Position numbers and translations under genes: made by a program. Source: Tetracentron sinense (taxonomy: Eukaryota > Streptophyta > Magnoliopsida > Trochodendrales > Trochodendraceae). Taken from it: DNA of 64,000 nucleotides. This document shows, one piece after another, positions 57,018 through 63,514 of this stretch (position 1 is the stretch's first letter; every line of letters starts with the position of its first letter). The notes beneath the pieces are model-generated. The model was not told the DNA's origin. It made no database searches and saw only the letters and a list, made by a program, of their open reading frames with translations. The DNA is taken from positions 5,520,501 to 5,584,500 of the forward strand of contig CM026560.1 of the NCBI GenBank assembly GCA_015143295.1, written 5' to 3'.

Positions 57018-59170
57018 CACCCTGTCAAGTTTAATTTTGACATAGGAGCCGAGATATCCAGGGCAGGATATCTCAAAGGTGGGTCCAAACTACCTGCATT
57101 TGTTCTATAAGATTGGCATATTAAGGGAATACAACCGGTTCTCAACATCACAGCCTGAAGCAAGTTTTTCTCACACAATAATGTTGTGCAAATTTTTTAG
57201 TTTGAATTGAATAAGTGATAGGACAAAAGAGGAGTCAATCAAATAACATTTGTGCAACAAGCAAGAAACACAAAACAATACTCTAAAAGATGGGACAAAG
57301 GCATGTACATGGATATTAATAAATAATATTGCAATTTGTACCTGTACAGCCCATCTTTCCAAATTCCCATGAGATGGAATAGTGCAGCCCAGATCTTGTT
57401 TAAGTTCCTTAAATATATTAACCAGACTTGAAGGAACCTTGACTCCCTCTGGCACTGAGAAAGCAAGGCCCATTGCTTGACCAAGTCCATGATAAGGATC
57501 CTAAGGAAAGAAAATACCGAAAACAAAAGGTTTGCAATTATTTCTTCAACACAGAGCTCAATTACATATACAAACGAAAGATCTTCCATAACAACAATTT
57601 TGGCCTTAGTTTATCCTATCGATACTTGGAGTGCATTTGTAGAAGCAAAAAACGGTTTTAACCAAAGGATGATTATAATACGGATTCCTTAGAGTGCTGA
57701 AGGACCCAGTAAGATGTTGGTTGCGCAGGTCCCGGTACACTCCAAATTACTCGAATTAAGTTTGGGTAAATGAGAGATGGCTAGTCAAGTACCTACTTTA
57801 TGAGATTCCAGTACAACAAATTCAGTATTATCAGTAGACAGAAAATGGTTCTTTGCGTATATCACTATTCAGATCATATTCTGATGAATCACCAAAGAAA
57901 AGTTGAAAATACCAGGCAAGTGTATGATATAGGAACCCTGATCACACTGCTTTCAACAATGCAAAAAAAAAGGAGGAATACCGATCACGTGATAATTTAT
58001 CAAAACTTCAGAAAATAGAAAACATTAACAATGATGGTGAGAGCCGATCAAAAAAAACAATGATGGTGAGAATTCAGGAAAAGTTGAAAAATCAAGAAAC
58101 TGCAGATTAGAATAAATATAACTCTAAATTTCACTGTGAAACTTTAAGAAAGGTTTGAAATCAGCAAGGTTATAAAAGACAGAATAAAATAACTGAAAAG
58201 TGGGAGAGGAAGGGGGGACATAAGCGCATGACCAAAGGCCGTTATATCGTTACATGAATTAAAATCAACAAGAAAAAAGGAAAAAAAAAACTCTTTTTCA
58301 AGATTTGTCCATGAAGAAACTAGAGCAGTAATCATTTTTTCTCTCCTATCCCCCAAAAACATATTTCCAAAAGTTGTCCAAAAAAGCTTCACCGGAAATG
58401 ACAAATTACAATCTATACCATTGGATCTTAAATAAATCAGAAATAGCTAGAAAACTTGTACAAGAACCTTAGTCATATCCACTTATACAATAACTAGGCT
58501 TAAGAACAACAAGAGTACACTAGAAATACTAGAGAAACATTGCAGCTAACAAGCAACTATACTTATACCTGTCCAAGGATCACCACCTTGACTCCGTTGA
58601 ATGGAGTAGAATTAAGAGCATTGAAGAATAAATATTGAGGTGGATAGATTGGTACACTTGCACGCACTTCTTGTTCGACGAACTTGCATAGATTCTTTGC
58701 ATAGGGTTTCTGAAACTCTCCAGTAAGAGCTTCCAACCACGTCCCCTCTACCAAAAGCTCCTCCAATTTCACAAAATCTACTTTTTCACATTACATTTTT
58801 TGGTGGTTAAGGCAGGATAGATATAATGCAGAGGGCAAAAGAAGAGATTAAAACCCCAGAAATTTGGAATACCTTTCGACTTGGAGACCCTCTCAGTACA
58901 GATTCTCAGATTTCTTTTCGATCTTGCAAGGGATTTGTTGAACTCGATCCTCGTTTTCTGTTCGAGGGTGAGACTGGAAGGAGAGTGGGTTTTGTCGCCC
59001 TCGCCAGCAGCGGAATGGCAAGGAGAAGAAACGGTGAGTTTGGGAATTAGGGTTTCAGAGGAGGAAGGGGTTATCTTTAATCGCTTTGCCGGTTGGAAAA
59101 ATTCCATTAGGGCTTTAGAGGAAGCCATTTTTGGTGGTGAATTTGCAGACGACGAGGAACTGGAAAGCAT
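29347..59170 (-). CDS. UNG: Uracil-DNA glycosylase, seven exons, giant introns
   Basis: Removes uracil from DNA as the first step of base excision repair, in nucleus and organelles in plants. Exons on the minus strand: 59170-58873, 58780-58569, 57500-57342, 49739-49709, 31590-31455, 30788-30705, 29413-29347. All introns have GT..AG ends and phases agree; the total is 987 nt, 328 residues plus stop, near the usual plant length. Motifs: water-activating GQDPYHG (169-175, Asp171), uracil-stacking Phe184, uracil-reading LLLN (Asn229), catalytic HPSGLS (293-298, His293), C-terminal PIDWQL. The N-terminus has a serine-rich leader and [14 protein letters not shown], which resembles the PCNA-binding and basic nuclear-targeting segment of nuclear UNG; this is inference. 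The ATG at 59170 is the first in frame; Met15 (MASSKAL) is an alternative. Introns are 92, 1068, 7602, 18118, 666 and 1291 bp. No lesion seen, so I judge it functional. Confidence 0.92.
30705..30788 (-). CDS. UNG: UNG exon 6
   Basis: Codes [19 protein letters not shown] and ANRGFFGC. Contains catalytic His293 in HPSGLS. Acceptor 'gttatgcag', donor 'gtcagt'. Confidence 0.92.
31455..31590 (-). CDS. UNG: UNG exon 5
   Basis: Codes [20 protein letters not shown] through [14 protein letters not shown] (residues 235-278). Acceptor 'atcttcag', donor 'gtaatttc'. Confidence 0.92.
31591..32373. other. UNG intron 4, 3' part without gene
   Basis: Nothing recognised; short open frames at 31899-32244 have no recognisable relatives. 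Confidence 0.5.
32374..32723. mobile_element. hAT-type MITE (CATAGTTAC termini)
   Basis: Starts CATAGTTACTAAG and ends CTGGTAACTATG, so the terminal inverted repeat is CATAGTTAC with more matches inside. Flanked by ctcatgac and ctcatgag (7 of 8 match). 350 bp, AT-rich, non-coding. Related termini are at 46944-47318. Confidence 0.7.
32724..33805. other. UNG intron 4 spacer, unrecognised coding-like remnant
   Basis: The minus strand at 33431-33243 gives an open frame [20 protein letters not shown] with neighbours in other frames up to about 33700. It looks like decayed coding sequence of unknown origin. No domain recognised. Confidence 0.3.
33806..34265. repeat. 'gctgtcaatgg' type interspersed repeat with (TG)n(TA)n
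   Basis: Begins 'agggctgtcaatggatc', a start found in a widespread class of plant non-autonomous hAT-like repeats, and is full of gatccgg/ccggatc motifs. 33984-34036 is a (GT)n(AT)n microsatellite. The right end is uncertain. Confidence 0.45.
34266..36039. other. UNG intron 4 spacer
   Basis: No gene. 34480-35100 has scattered 'ccgttac/gttacg' motifs and ends 'ttatttaaaaccttgg', like the termini of the hAT-like repeats nearby, so it is probably an old element. 35450-35640 may be another ('ggtttcagtgttttcaagcc'). Confidence 0.3.
36040..38330 (+). pseudogene. L1-like LINE ORF2 fragment (broken)
   Basis: 36040 starts with the end of the endonuclease (SDHVPIMIG, then [10 protein letters not shown]). 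The linker to RT follows ([33 protein letters not shown] at about 36430). After an inserted hAT-like element RT continues: [29 protein letters not shown] (about 37510-37600), [18 protein letters not shown] (about 37925-37975) and the RT motif [14 protein letters not shown] near 38230, where the usual FADD is FVDD. Several stops and frameshifts; the 3' end is lost. Plus strand, opposite to UNG. Confidence 0.75.
36478..37416. mobile_element. hAT-like non-autonomous element inside the LINE
   Basis: Closely related to 52976-53966: both share 'aatcaggatacgctaa', 'cgggtagctccaaatagga' and the right end 'gatattttaaactatg'. The left end is degraded, and I found no target duplication. Confidence 0.6.
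38331..38740. other. UNG intron 4 spacer
   Basis: AT-rich, no gene or element recognised. Confidence 0.5.
38929..39108. repeat. TCGA-core palindrome array, mixed type (Gypsy LTR-D)
   Basis: Five sites including 'cgatcgatcgact', 'cagtcggtccaccgacc', 'aggtcgaccaac' and 'gccggtcgaccgcc', 70 bp upstream of the TATA box. Confidence 0.75.
39970..40320. repeat. Tandem repeat in LTR-D
   Basis: Two copies of about 130 bp starting 'caaacgcat' with 'ataagcattgcatatgcctt' and 'gaatctgataagccc' (about 39970 and 40108), followed by degenerate 'aagcatctcataagta' units. Confidence 0.65.
40838..42658 (+). pseudogene. Copia element 3: gag end, protease, integrase (broken)
   Basis: Gag zinc knuckle [14 protein letters not shown] with WNLVGQP (41060-41125). 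Protease/linker as [17 protein letters not shown] and [12 protein letters not shown] (41545-41640), interrupted by an inserted element at 41228-41528. Integrase begins with the DSDVWGP-like block here HSNVWGPF (about 42035) and [11 protein letters not shown] (about 42190), with the second and third catalytic residues not intact. The 5' LTR is not found; the left edge adjoins LTR-D near 40600-40840. Decayed throughout. Confidence 0.7.
41228..41528. mobile_element. Non-autonomous DNA element in Copia 3 protease
   Basis: Ends are inverted: 'agtcaaggcatctaggcaa' near 41233 and 'gcctaggcgacgccttgact' near 41506-41525. An 11-bp direct repeat CTTTTCTCGTC (41217-41227 and 41529-41539) flanks the insert, and removing it restores the Copia reading frame S-L-F-S-S-Y-N-Y. 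Confidence 0.65.
42659..43819. mobile_element. hAT-like element (catggttcaaaa termini)
   Basis: Starts 'catggttcaaaaatcagtat' and, after removal of the nested element, ends '...tatcgacatttcacactatg', resembling 52976-53966. No matching target duplication. Non-coding. Confidence 0.5.
43246..43804. mobile_element. hAT-type MITE, perfect 17-bp inverted termini
   Basis: CAGTGTTACCTAGGCAT at the left and its exact inverted complement at the right; 559 bp. 8-bp target duplication CATTTCAC (43238-43245, 43805-43812). Internal 'acacgacacgac' tandem motif. Inserted near the end of the element at 42659-43819. Confidence 0.88.
44362..45423. mobile_element. hAT-like insertion in Copia 3 RT
   Basis: Flanked by a 12-bp direct repeat ATGGCTTTACCT (44350-44361, 45424-45435); removal restores MALPLGF of RT. 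If the true duplication is the 8 bp GCTTTACC, the ends are TAAAGTATTAAAC and GATACCATG, whose inverted match GTAT.AAA is weak. Contains repeated 'aaggaagt' and 'cttcggt' motifs. Confidence 0.6.
45634..45638. other. Target-site duplication of solo LTR-E (left)
   Basis: GTAGA here and at 48143-48147. Confidence 0.85.
45858..46023. repeat. TCGA-core palindrome array, GTTCGAAC type (Gypsy LTR-E)
   Basis: Five sites: 'agttcgaacaag', 'tcgttcgaatga', 'cagttcgaaag', 'atcgttcgaacaaa', 'ttcgttcgaacgaa', 70 bp upstream of the TATA box. Same palindrome type as the Copia solo LTR at 11256-11425. Confidence 0.8.
46838..47452. repeat. Hairpin-forming tandem repeat in LTR-E
   Basis: Three to four units of about 65 bp: 'gttattgggagggtaatagt', 'gtgtttagaccaggtacacc', 'actatccacctgatctcaag'. 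'gtttagaccaggt/accacta' style segments are partly inverted. One unit is split by the MITE at 46944. Confidence 0.75.
46944..47318. mobile_element. hAT-type MITE inside LTR-E
   Basis: CATAGTTACCAAG ... CCCGGCAACTATG, inverted ends CATAGTTRCC, 375 bp, 8-bp target duplication GTTTAGAC (46936-46943, 47319-47326). Subterminal 'gaagcg/cgcttc' repeats. Inserted in a repeat unit of LTR-E, so it is the youngest layer of a three-deep nest (UNG intron, Copia, LTR-E, MITE). Confidence 0.88.
48148..49064 (+). pseudogene. Copia element 3 reverse transcriptase second half and RNase H (broken)
   Basis: Continues from the split YVDD as [14 protein letters not shown], then [38 protein letters not shown] and [10 protein letters not shown] (48205-48380). 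RNase H follows in several frames ([15 protein letters not shown] at about 48727). The polypurine tract 'gagagggag' at 49056-49064 abuts the LTR start. Confidence 0.8.
49065..49350 (+). repeat. 3' LTR of Copia element 3
   Basis: TGTTGTAATGGGCCA after the polypurine tract; 'gttgtaatgggc' and 'gcccattacaac' form an inverted repeat at its start. TATA-like 'ttaatatataag' about 49166. The right edge is not defined. Confidence 0.65.
49351..49708. other. UNG intron 4, 5' part
   Basis: AT-rich; nothing recognised between the Copia LTR and the microexon. Confidence 0.5.
49709..49739 (-). CDS. UNG: UNG exon 4, 31-nt microexon
   Basis: Codes [10 protein letters not shown] plus the first base of Val234. 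Preceded by 'ctgttgtag' and followed by 'gtgagaaa'. Carries Asn229, which reads uracil. It is needed to keep the frame and the conserved LLLN motif, which supports it despite its size. Confidence 0.88.
49740..52464. other. UNG intron 3, no gene recognised
   Basis: A 77-codon plus-strand frame at 50679-50912 ([20 protein letters not shown]...) has compositional features of coding DNA but no family I recognise; it may be a gene-fragment remnant. Confidence 0.35.
52465..52660. repeat. GC-rich 'gcttgtcaa...gggccgggt' interspersed repeat
   Basis: Begins 'aggcttgtcaaaaaacccc' and is dominated by 'cccagcccg/cgggccggg' motifs. Same class as 33806-34265, with local GC far above the surroundings. Related right end 'tttgacagccctag' occurs near 54508-54521. 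Confidence 0.45.
52661..52975. other. UNG intron 3 spacer, CT-rich
   Basis: 'ctctc/gactctc' rich tract 52830-52960; continues at 53975-54110 after the inserted hAT-like element. No gene recognised. Confidence 0.4.
52976..53966. mobile_element. hAT-like non-autonomous element, 8-bp duplication
   Basis: CATGGTTCAAAATATCGGTA ... TATCGATATTTTAAACCATG, 991 bp, TSD CTCACAGT at 52968-52975 and 53967-53974. Subterminal regions are built of repeated 'gtatcgg' and 'gatacg' motifs, as expected for transposase binding. No transposase gene. Confidence 0.85.
54204..54500 (-). repeat. Gypsy LTR end fragment
   Basis: 'tgtcgcaacccaaaatcccc' through 'gtggacatgccca' matches the starts of LTR-A and LTR-B (plus-strand view). 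Truncated near 54500, where 'gtagtcgaggtaagg' occurs twice. Confidence 0.65.
54501..54879. other. UNG intron 3 spacer
   Basis: AT-rich, no gene recognised. Confidence 0.5.
54880..55990 (+). pseudogene. L1-like LINE ORF2 3' part (broken)
   Basis: [17 protein letters not shown] start (about 54938), then [20 protein letters not shown] and [16 protein letters not shown] (54975-55095), the region after RT in plant LINEs. 55640-55770 gives [34 protein letters not shown]: the zinc-binding reverse transcriptase C-terminal domain, with its Cys/His pattern partly lost. It is a different copy from 36040-38330 or its displaced 3' end; no overlap exists to decide. Confidence 0.65.
55519..55573. repeat. 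(CCCTCT)n microsatellite
   Basis: About nine units of ctcccct inside the LINE remnant. Confidence 0.9.
55991..57341. other. UNG intron 3, 5' part
   Basis: No gene. (TA)n microsatellite at 56967-57010. Poly-A-like run at 56187-56197 may be the LINE tail. Confidence 0.5.
56967..57010. repeat. (TA)n microsatellite
   Basis: About 22 AT units. Confidence 0.95.
57342..57500 (-). CDS. UNG: UNG exon 3
   Basis: Codes [20 protein letters not shown] and on to NLERWAVQ (residues 171-223). Carries Asp171 and the uracil-stacking Phe184. Acceptor 'ccttag' and donor 'gtacaa'. Confidence 0.93.
57501..58568. other. UNG intron 2
   Basis: 1,068 bp, AT-rich, no element or gene recognised. Confidence 0.7.
58569..58780 (-). 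CDS. UNG: UNG exon 2
   Basis: Codes [19 protein letters not shown] through [20 protein letters not shown] to VVILGQ. It ends exactly before the catalytic Asp, so the GQDPYHG motif is split by intron 2. Confidence 0.93.
58873..59170 (-). CDS. UNG: UNG exon 1
   Basis: Residues 1-99 plus one base. Ends ...RVSKSK before GT at 58872-58871. Mostly a disordered, serine-rich N-terminal extension and the start of the fold ([20 protein letters not shown]). Confidence 0.85.
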
Positions 59171-59367
59171 CAATTGCTTGTGGCGGGAAACTTAGAATGG
59201 GGGAGTACAAGCCACACTCGCTTTCAAAGCTGCTACTCTGACACTCTTTTGGCAATGCATGGCACCTGTAATAATTTTTCTTTTTCTCCTTTTAGCAATA
59301 ATCCGTACTCCCCTGTTTTTTTTTGTTTTTTTTTTTTGGGTTCCAATATAAGTTTTAGGGACATATT
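59171..59367 (-). promoter_or_regulatory. UNG: UNG proximal promoter and 5' leader
   Basis: Only 197 bp lie between the ATG and the foldback element. No clear TATA box on the minus strand, which is common for housekeeping repair genes. The assignment is by position only. Confidence 0.4.
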
Positions 59368-59720
59368 CTTCTCCAGTTGTAACCGGTTTTGCCAAAACCG
59401 GTTACGCCCCTGAGGTGGCCACATGTCTCTTTTGACACCTCTTAATTATGGTTAAGATTCACTCACCCCTAAGGTTCATCTATCTATTCTTAGTTTTCGG
59501 GTTTTCGGAAAAAAATAATAAAAAATCTTGTTAACTATGGTTAAAATTTATCAACTCTTAGGGTTAATTTTTTTAAAATATTTTTCCTAAAAACTAAAGA
59601 GAGGTGGGTGAATCTTAAGGGTAGGTGAATCTTAACCACAGTTAAGTGGTGTAAAAAGGGACAAGTAGTGACCATAGGGTGGTAACCGGTTTTGCCCAAA
59701 ACCGGTTACAACTGGAGAAG
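59368..59720. mobile_element. Foldback element with long inverted arms
   Basis: The outer 24 bp are exact inverted repeats ('cttctccagttgtaaccgg' at 59368, its complement ending at 59720). Each end also holds its own palindrome aaccggttttg/caaaaccggtt with a 1-2 base centre (59381-59403; about 59682-59706). Inner arms match imperfectly ('gttaagattcactcacccct' against the inverse of 59610-59640), so most of the 353 bp can fold. No clear target duplication. Confidence 0.8.
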
Positions 59721-60203
59721 ATCACCGGTCTAGCCGCAACGAGGTTAGGTGATAGTCAGTTAGTGGAGAGTATATACAAGCTCCCACCCTCTCGGGTATG
59801 AACCTGATACCTCCCCCAAAGCAGGGGATACACTACCACTGGGACAACCATTTCTTAATCGTGGTTAGCTCCCTTAGACTAAGGTTAAAATTATGAATCC
59901 CGATATAAGGTAAATCTTAACTACAGTTAAGAGTGATAAAAAAAAAAAAAAAAGTTCAAAAAATTGGGTGGACAACCGGATCAAATCACAGCCAATCGCG
60001 ATTGAATTCAAGGAGAGTCAATCGCACCCATAGGTCAACACGTGTCCATTTAAATTGAGCTCTCCCTCAATTCAATCACAATTGACTGTGATTCGATCTG
60101 AGGACCACCCCTTCCTTTCTCTTCATCTCACTTTTAAATAGGAAAATAAGGGTCGGTTTATTTCGAATTACGTTCACTTATCTTCTTATTTCTTTATACT
60201 GAT
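59721..60203. other. Spacer with 'gttaagattcac' modules
   Basis: No gene. 59870-59945 has a degenerate copy of the foldback arm. 59985-60100 contains 'caatcgcgattgaattcaag' and 'caattcaatcacaattgact', an imperfect inverted repeat. Confidence 0.5.
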
Positions 60204-60640
60204 ACTAGTAGTACTGGTAGTGGCGCGTGAGAGGAGAAGGGGAGAAAGATTGGAAAGAGGGACCATAGTGAGGGTATTTTAAAAAAATTAAGAAAATTTT
60301 GGGTATAGAAACTTGAGGGTCATTTTGGATATCCCCTATGAAAAAAGTTGTGAGGGTCATGTTGGTTATAAAAATATACCGTTGAGACATTTTGAGACTT
60401 AAAAACACTTTAAGAGTATTTCGGGTATAGCGAATAAAGGGGGGCGGGGCCTTTGAGAGACGTTACTCTTTCGGAGCGTTTTGCCAAGAGAACTAGAATT
60501 CGATTTCCACTACGTTTATCATGTGTCCCTTTTAACACTCCATAACATTCATTAAGATTCACTCACACCTAAAGTTTACCCACTTATTACTAGTTTTTAG
60601 CCAAAAAAAAAGAAAAAAATTAAGGGTGTTGTTGATGCAC
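60204..60640 (-). mobile_element. Helitron-like end, minus orientation
   Basis: Reading the minus strand it ends ...CACGCGCCACTACC...CTAG|T at 60208-60204. The body is inverted-homologous to 62880-63514: shared landmarks 'gcggggcctt', 'ggagcgttttgccaagag', 'agagggaccatagtgagggt'. The terminal hairpin is weak, so the Helitron call rests on the plus-strand twin. Confidence 0.5.
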
Positions 60641-61244
60641 ATCAATATTTGATCATTGCACCCCCCTTAGTAAAAAAATACTGATTGCACACCATTAAAT
60701 TAATAGAATTACTTGTACACGCGAAAAACAAAAAAAATGTCTATAAATTTTATATCTATACACCATTTATAATTGTTAGAGATTTTATGATTGAGATACA
60801 ACTCATCGACCAACTGCAATATGAGCTTGGAGATTAAAAAATTTAAAGATCGACAAAAGAATTTTGTTTGCTGAAACATTGGAATTCCGTCCAACATCAT
60901 ATGCAATTAGATCCCAAGAGGTAAACTATTCCCTGCGGCATTTTCTTGGTTTTTTCTGGTAGCACTCTGGCGCCGGATTCCGGCCTACTCACACCTCCAA
61001 ACATCCTAACAAAATTAAAGCTCTCGATTGTTTGTTACCCAAAACATTGTTACATAAAACAATTCTATCTCCTCACAATGAGAGACCTTACTTTACACAA
61101 ACCACCCTAAATTTGGACAATCTATACACTCCCATGTGTGGTTGATTTAATCTTCTATGCTTGATGGGTTGCCTTTTGCAAAATCATCAACAGATTTTAT
61201 GATTAGTAGATGACAATATAATAGAAAAAAGAAGAGAGACAAAA
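60641..61244. other. Spacer
   Basis: AT-rich; nothing recognised. Confidence 0.5.
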
Positions 61245-61513
61245 TCAAAGAAAGAAATTAAAGGATTTACCAGCATCAGGGACCTTCTGGTTGTTCTCTG
61301 TGCACTTGAGAAGATACTTGAAGGTCTCGATCTCGTAGGGATCGTGAGTCTGCCCTTGTGGTCAAACCCAAACTCTTCCTCAGATTTTTCCACCAACACC
61401 TTGAAGAGTGGGTGGCTAAGATAGGAAGTGGGTATGATGAGCCTTCGAAGCTCTGGCCCAACATATACCGTGAGATTCCCTATGGGGAGATCAGCTGGTG
61501 ATAGCAACAAATC
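61245..61513 (-). pseudogene. SAUR-like auxin-responsive gene, frameshifted
   Basis: The minus strand encodes the SAUR core GNLTVYVGPELRRLIIPTSY, LSHPLFKVLVEKSEEEFGF, DHKGRLTIP down to about 61337. The expected continuation YEIETFKYLLKCTENNQ is present but one base out of frame, so a single-base deletion near 61337-61340 breaks the gene. Upstream, the usual N-terminal helix region (LAKLIREMKATEVQAMCRF, about 61580-61525) is also in another frame. SAURs are small intronless proteins that regulate plasma-membrane H+-ATPase phosphatases during auxin growth. It lies between the two Helitron-like ends, compatible with gene capture. An assembly error is an alternative for the frameshift. Confidence 0.65.
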
Positions 61514-61679
61514 TGCACATTGCCTGAACCTCGGTTGCTTTCATCTCTCTTATCAGCTTAGCCAACATTATTTGAACCTCAGCGGCAACTTTTTCGCGTC
61601 GTTTCACGCCAAACTGAGATGAGGAAGAAGATGGGGTGTGCTATGAAGAAACTTGAAAACCGAATATGAGGAAAAAAAT

Positions 61680-62960
61680 GGGTGTGGTAATCATTTATTG
61701 GGGTGCGCCCATCACCACCCAAACTTAATTATAAGAGTTATTGAATTTTAATCTGGATTTAAAACAATTAATATTTTTTTTCTAAAAACCAAGTATAAGT
61801 GGGTGAACATTAGGAGATGGTGAATCTTAACCACAATTGGAGTCCGATTAAACCCTTGAGGTTGCCATGTGTCTCTCTTGACACCTCTTAACTACGGTTA
61901 AGATTCACTCAACCCTAGGGTTCACCCACCTATCCTTGGTTTTTAGGAAAAAATATGAAAAATAAAATTTAACCTTACGAGTTATTGAACCAAAGTTTAA
62001 AAAATTAATCTTTTTTCTAAAAACCAAGCATAAATGGGTGAACCCTAGGGGTTTCATGTGTCTCTTTTGACACCCCTTAACTGTGATTAAGATGCACTTA
62101 GCCCTACAGTTCACCCATCACTAGGGTTCACCCACTTATACTTGGTTTTTAGAAAAAAAAATATTAATTTTTTTAAATCCTGTTTAAAATTCATTAACTA
62201 TTAGGGTTAATTTTTTTCCCTCAAAACCAAGGGCTAGTGGGTGAACCCTAACCCTATGTTTGGTTGCCGAGAAAATAAATGAAAACATAGAAAAGAAAAT
62301 AAAATTGGGCAAAACACAACTAAAAATCATATTACAAATCCAGAATTTTCTCTTTTTTTTCCATGTTTTCACATATTTTCTCCACAACCAAACATAGCAT
62401 AAGGGATTATTATGATAAGGGCAATTTGAGAATTTAGAAAAAATATAATATACATATTTTAAGGGGAGCATTCTCGTTAATAGATAGATAGATAGATAGA
62501 AGTTAAAGGGCATTTTTGAATTAAAACAAATATCAACCAACGTTTTGAACAGATGAATCCTCTTTATATTAGTATATACTAATATAAAAAGGATGCCCCT
62601 ATTCAAAATGTTGATTGAATCTTTCTAAAATTTTAAAACTACCCTTTGCTCTTATCTCTACTTCTTATATATAATTCCTTAATTCTTATACTACCCCTCA
62701 CTCATCTATCTATTAAAGCTTGAAATTCTCTACGGTTTGAGTCTGGTTATAACACTGAGTTCACCATATGTCATTTTTAACACTCTTTAATCATGGTTAA
62801 GATTCACCCACTTATCCTTAGATTTTAGAAAAAAAATATTAACCCATGAATTAGTGAATTTTAACTAGAGTTTTTTTAAAAATTACTTTTTCTTTCAAAA
62901 AACAAAGGATAGGTGAGCGAACTCTAAAGGTAGATGAATCTTAACCACAGTTAAGAGGTG
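61680..62960. repeat. Cluster of 'gttaagattcac...ttggtttttag' modules in both orientations
   Basis: At least six copies of a 60-90 bp module, plus ('aactacggttaagattcact', 'cacccacctatccttggttt') and minus ('aaccaagcataaatgggtga', 'gtgaatcttaaccaca'), at about 61780-61840, 61868-61950, 62010-62050, 62085-62150, 62210-62255 and 62790-62960. (GATA)n at 62481-62500. Confidence 0.7.
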
Positions 62961-63514
62961 TCAAAAGAGACACATGGCAACCTCAACAACATAATCAAAC
63001 TCCAATTGTGGTTAAGTTTCACCCACTCCTAGGGTTCACCCATTTATCCTTGGTTTTTAGAAAAACGTATTTATTTTTTTTAACCCTGATTAAAATTCAT
63101 TTACTCCTAAGATTAAAAAAAATTCATGTTTTTTTTTCTAAAACCCAAGGATAAGTGGGTGAATCTTAATAACCGTTAAAGAGTGTTAAAAGGGATACAT
63201 AGTACCGTAACCAGACTCCTCGCTCTCTTGGCAAAACGCTCCAAAAGAAGAATGTCTCGTCAAGGCCCCGCCTACACCCTTTCTTTGTTATACCCAATAT
63301 ATCTCTAAAGCTTTTTGTTTCTTAAAATGTCCCTATGTCTTATTTTCTATAAGCAACATGTCCCTCACAATTTTTTTAATTCAAAATGTCCAACAAATTC
63401 TATACCCAAACTATTCCTTCTTTTCTTGTGTCTGAAATGCCCTCACTAGGGTCCCTCTCTCTAGTCTCTCTCCCCTTCCTATCTCTCACGTGTATCGCAC
63501 GTCCGCCCACTAGT
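62880..63514 (+). mobile_element. Helitron-like end, plus orientation
   Basis: Ends 'acgtgtatcgcacgt' (5-bp stem, 5-base loop), 'ccgcccaCTAG' at 63513 with T following, matching the Helitron 3' pattern. Homologous in inverse to 60204-60640. Sequence after the end, 'actaatataaagatgatgcc', resembles 62578-62600. Confidence 0.55.

Noticed and set aside
58826..59195. Plus-strand open frames of 74 and 104 codons
   Set aside because: Antisense to UNG exon 1, whose frame, splice donor and homology are convincing.
61905..62606. Minus-strand open frames up to 140 codons
   Set aside because: AT-rich foldback module region; the frames are hydrophobic low-complexity readings without homology.
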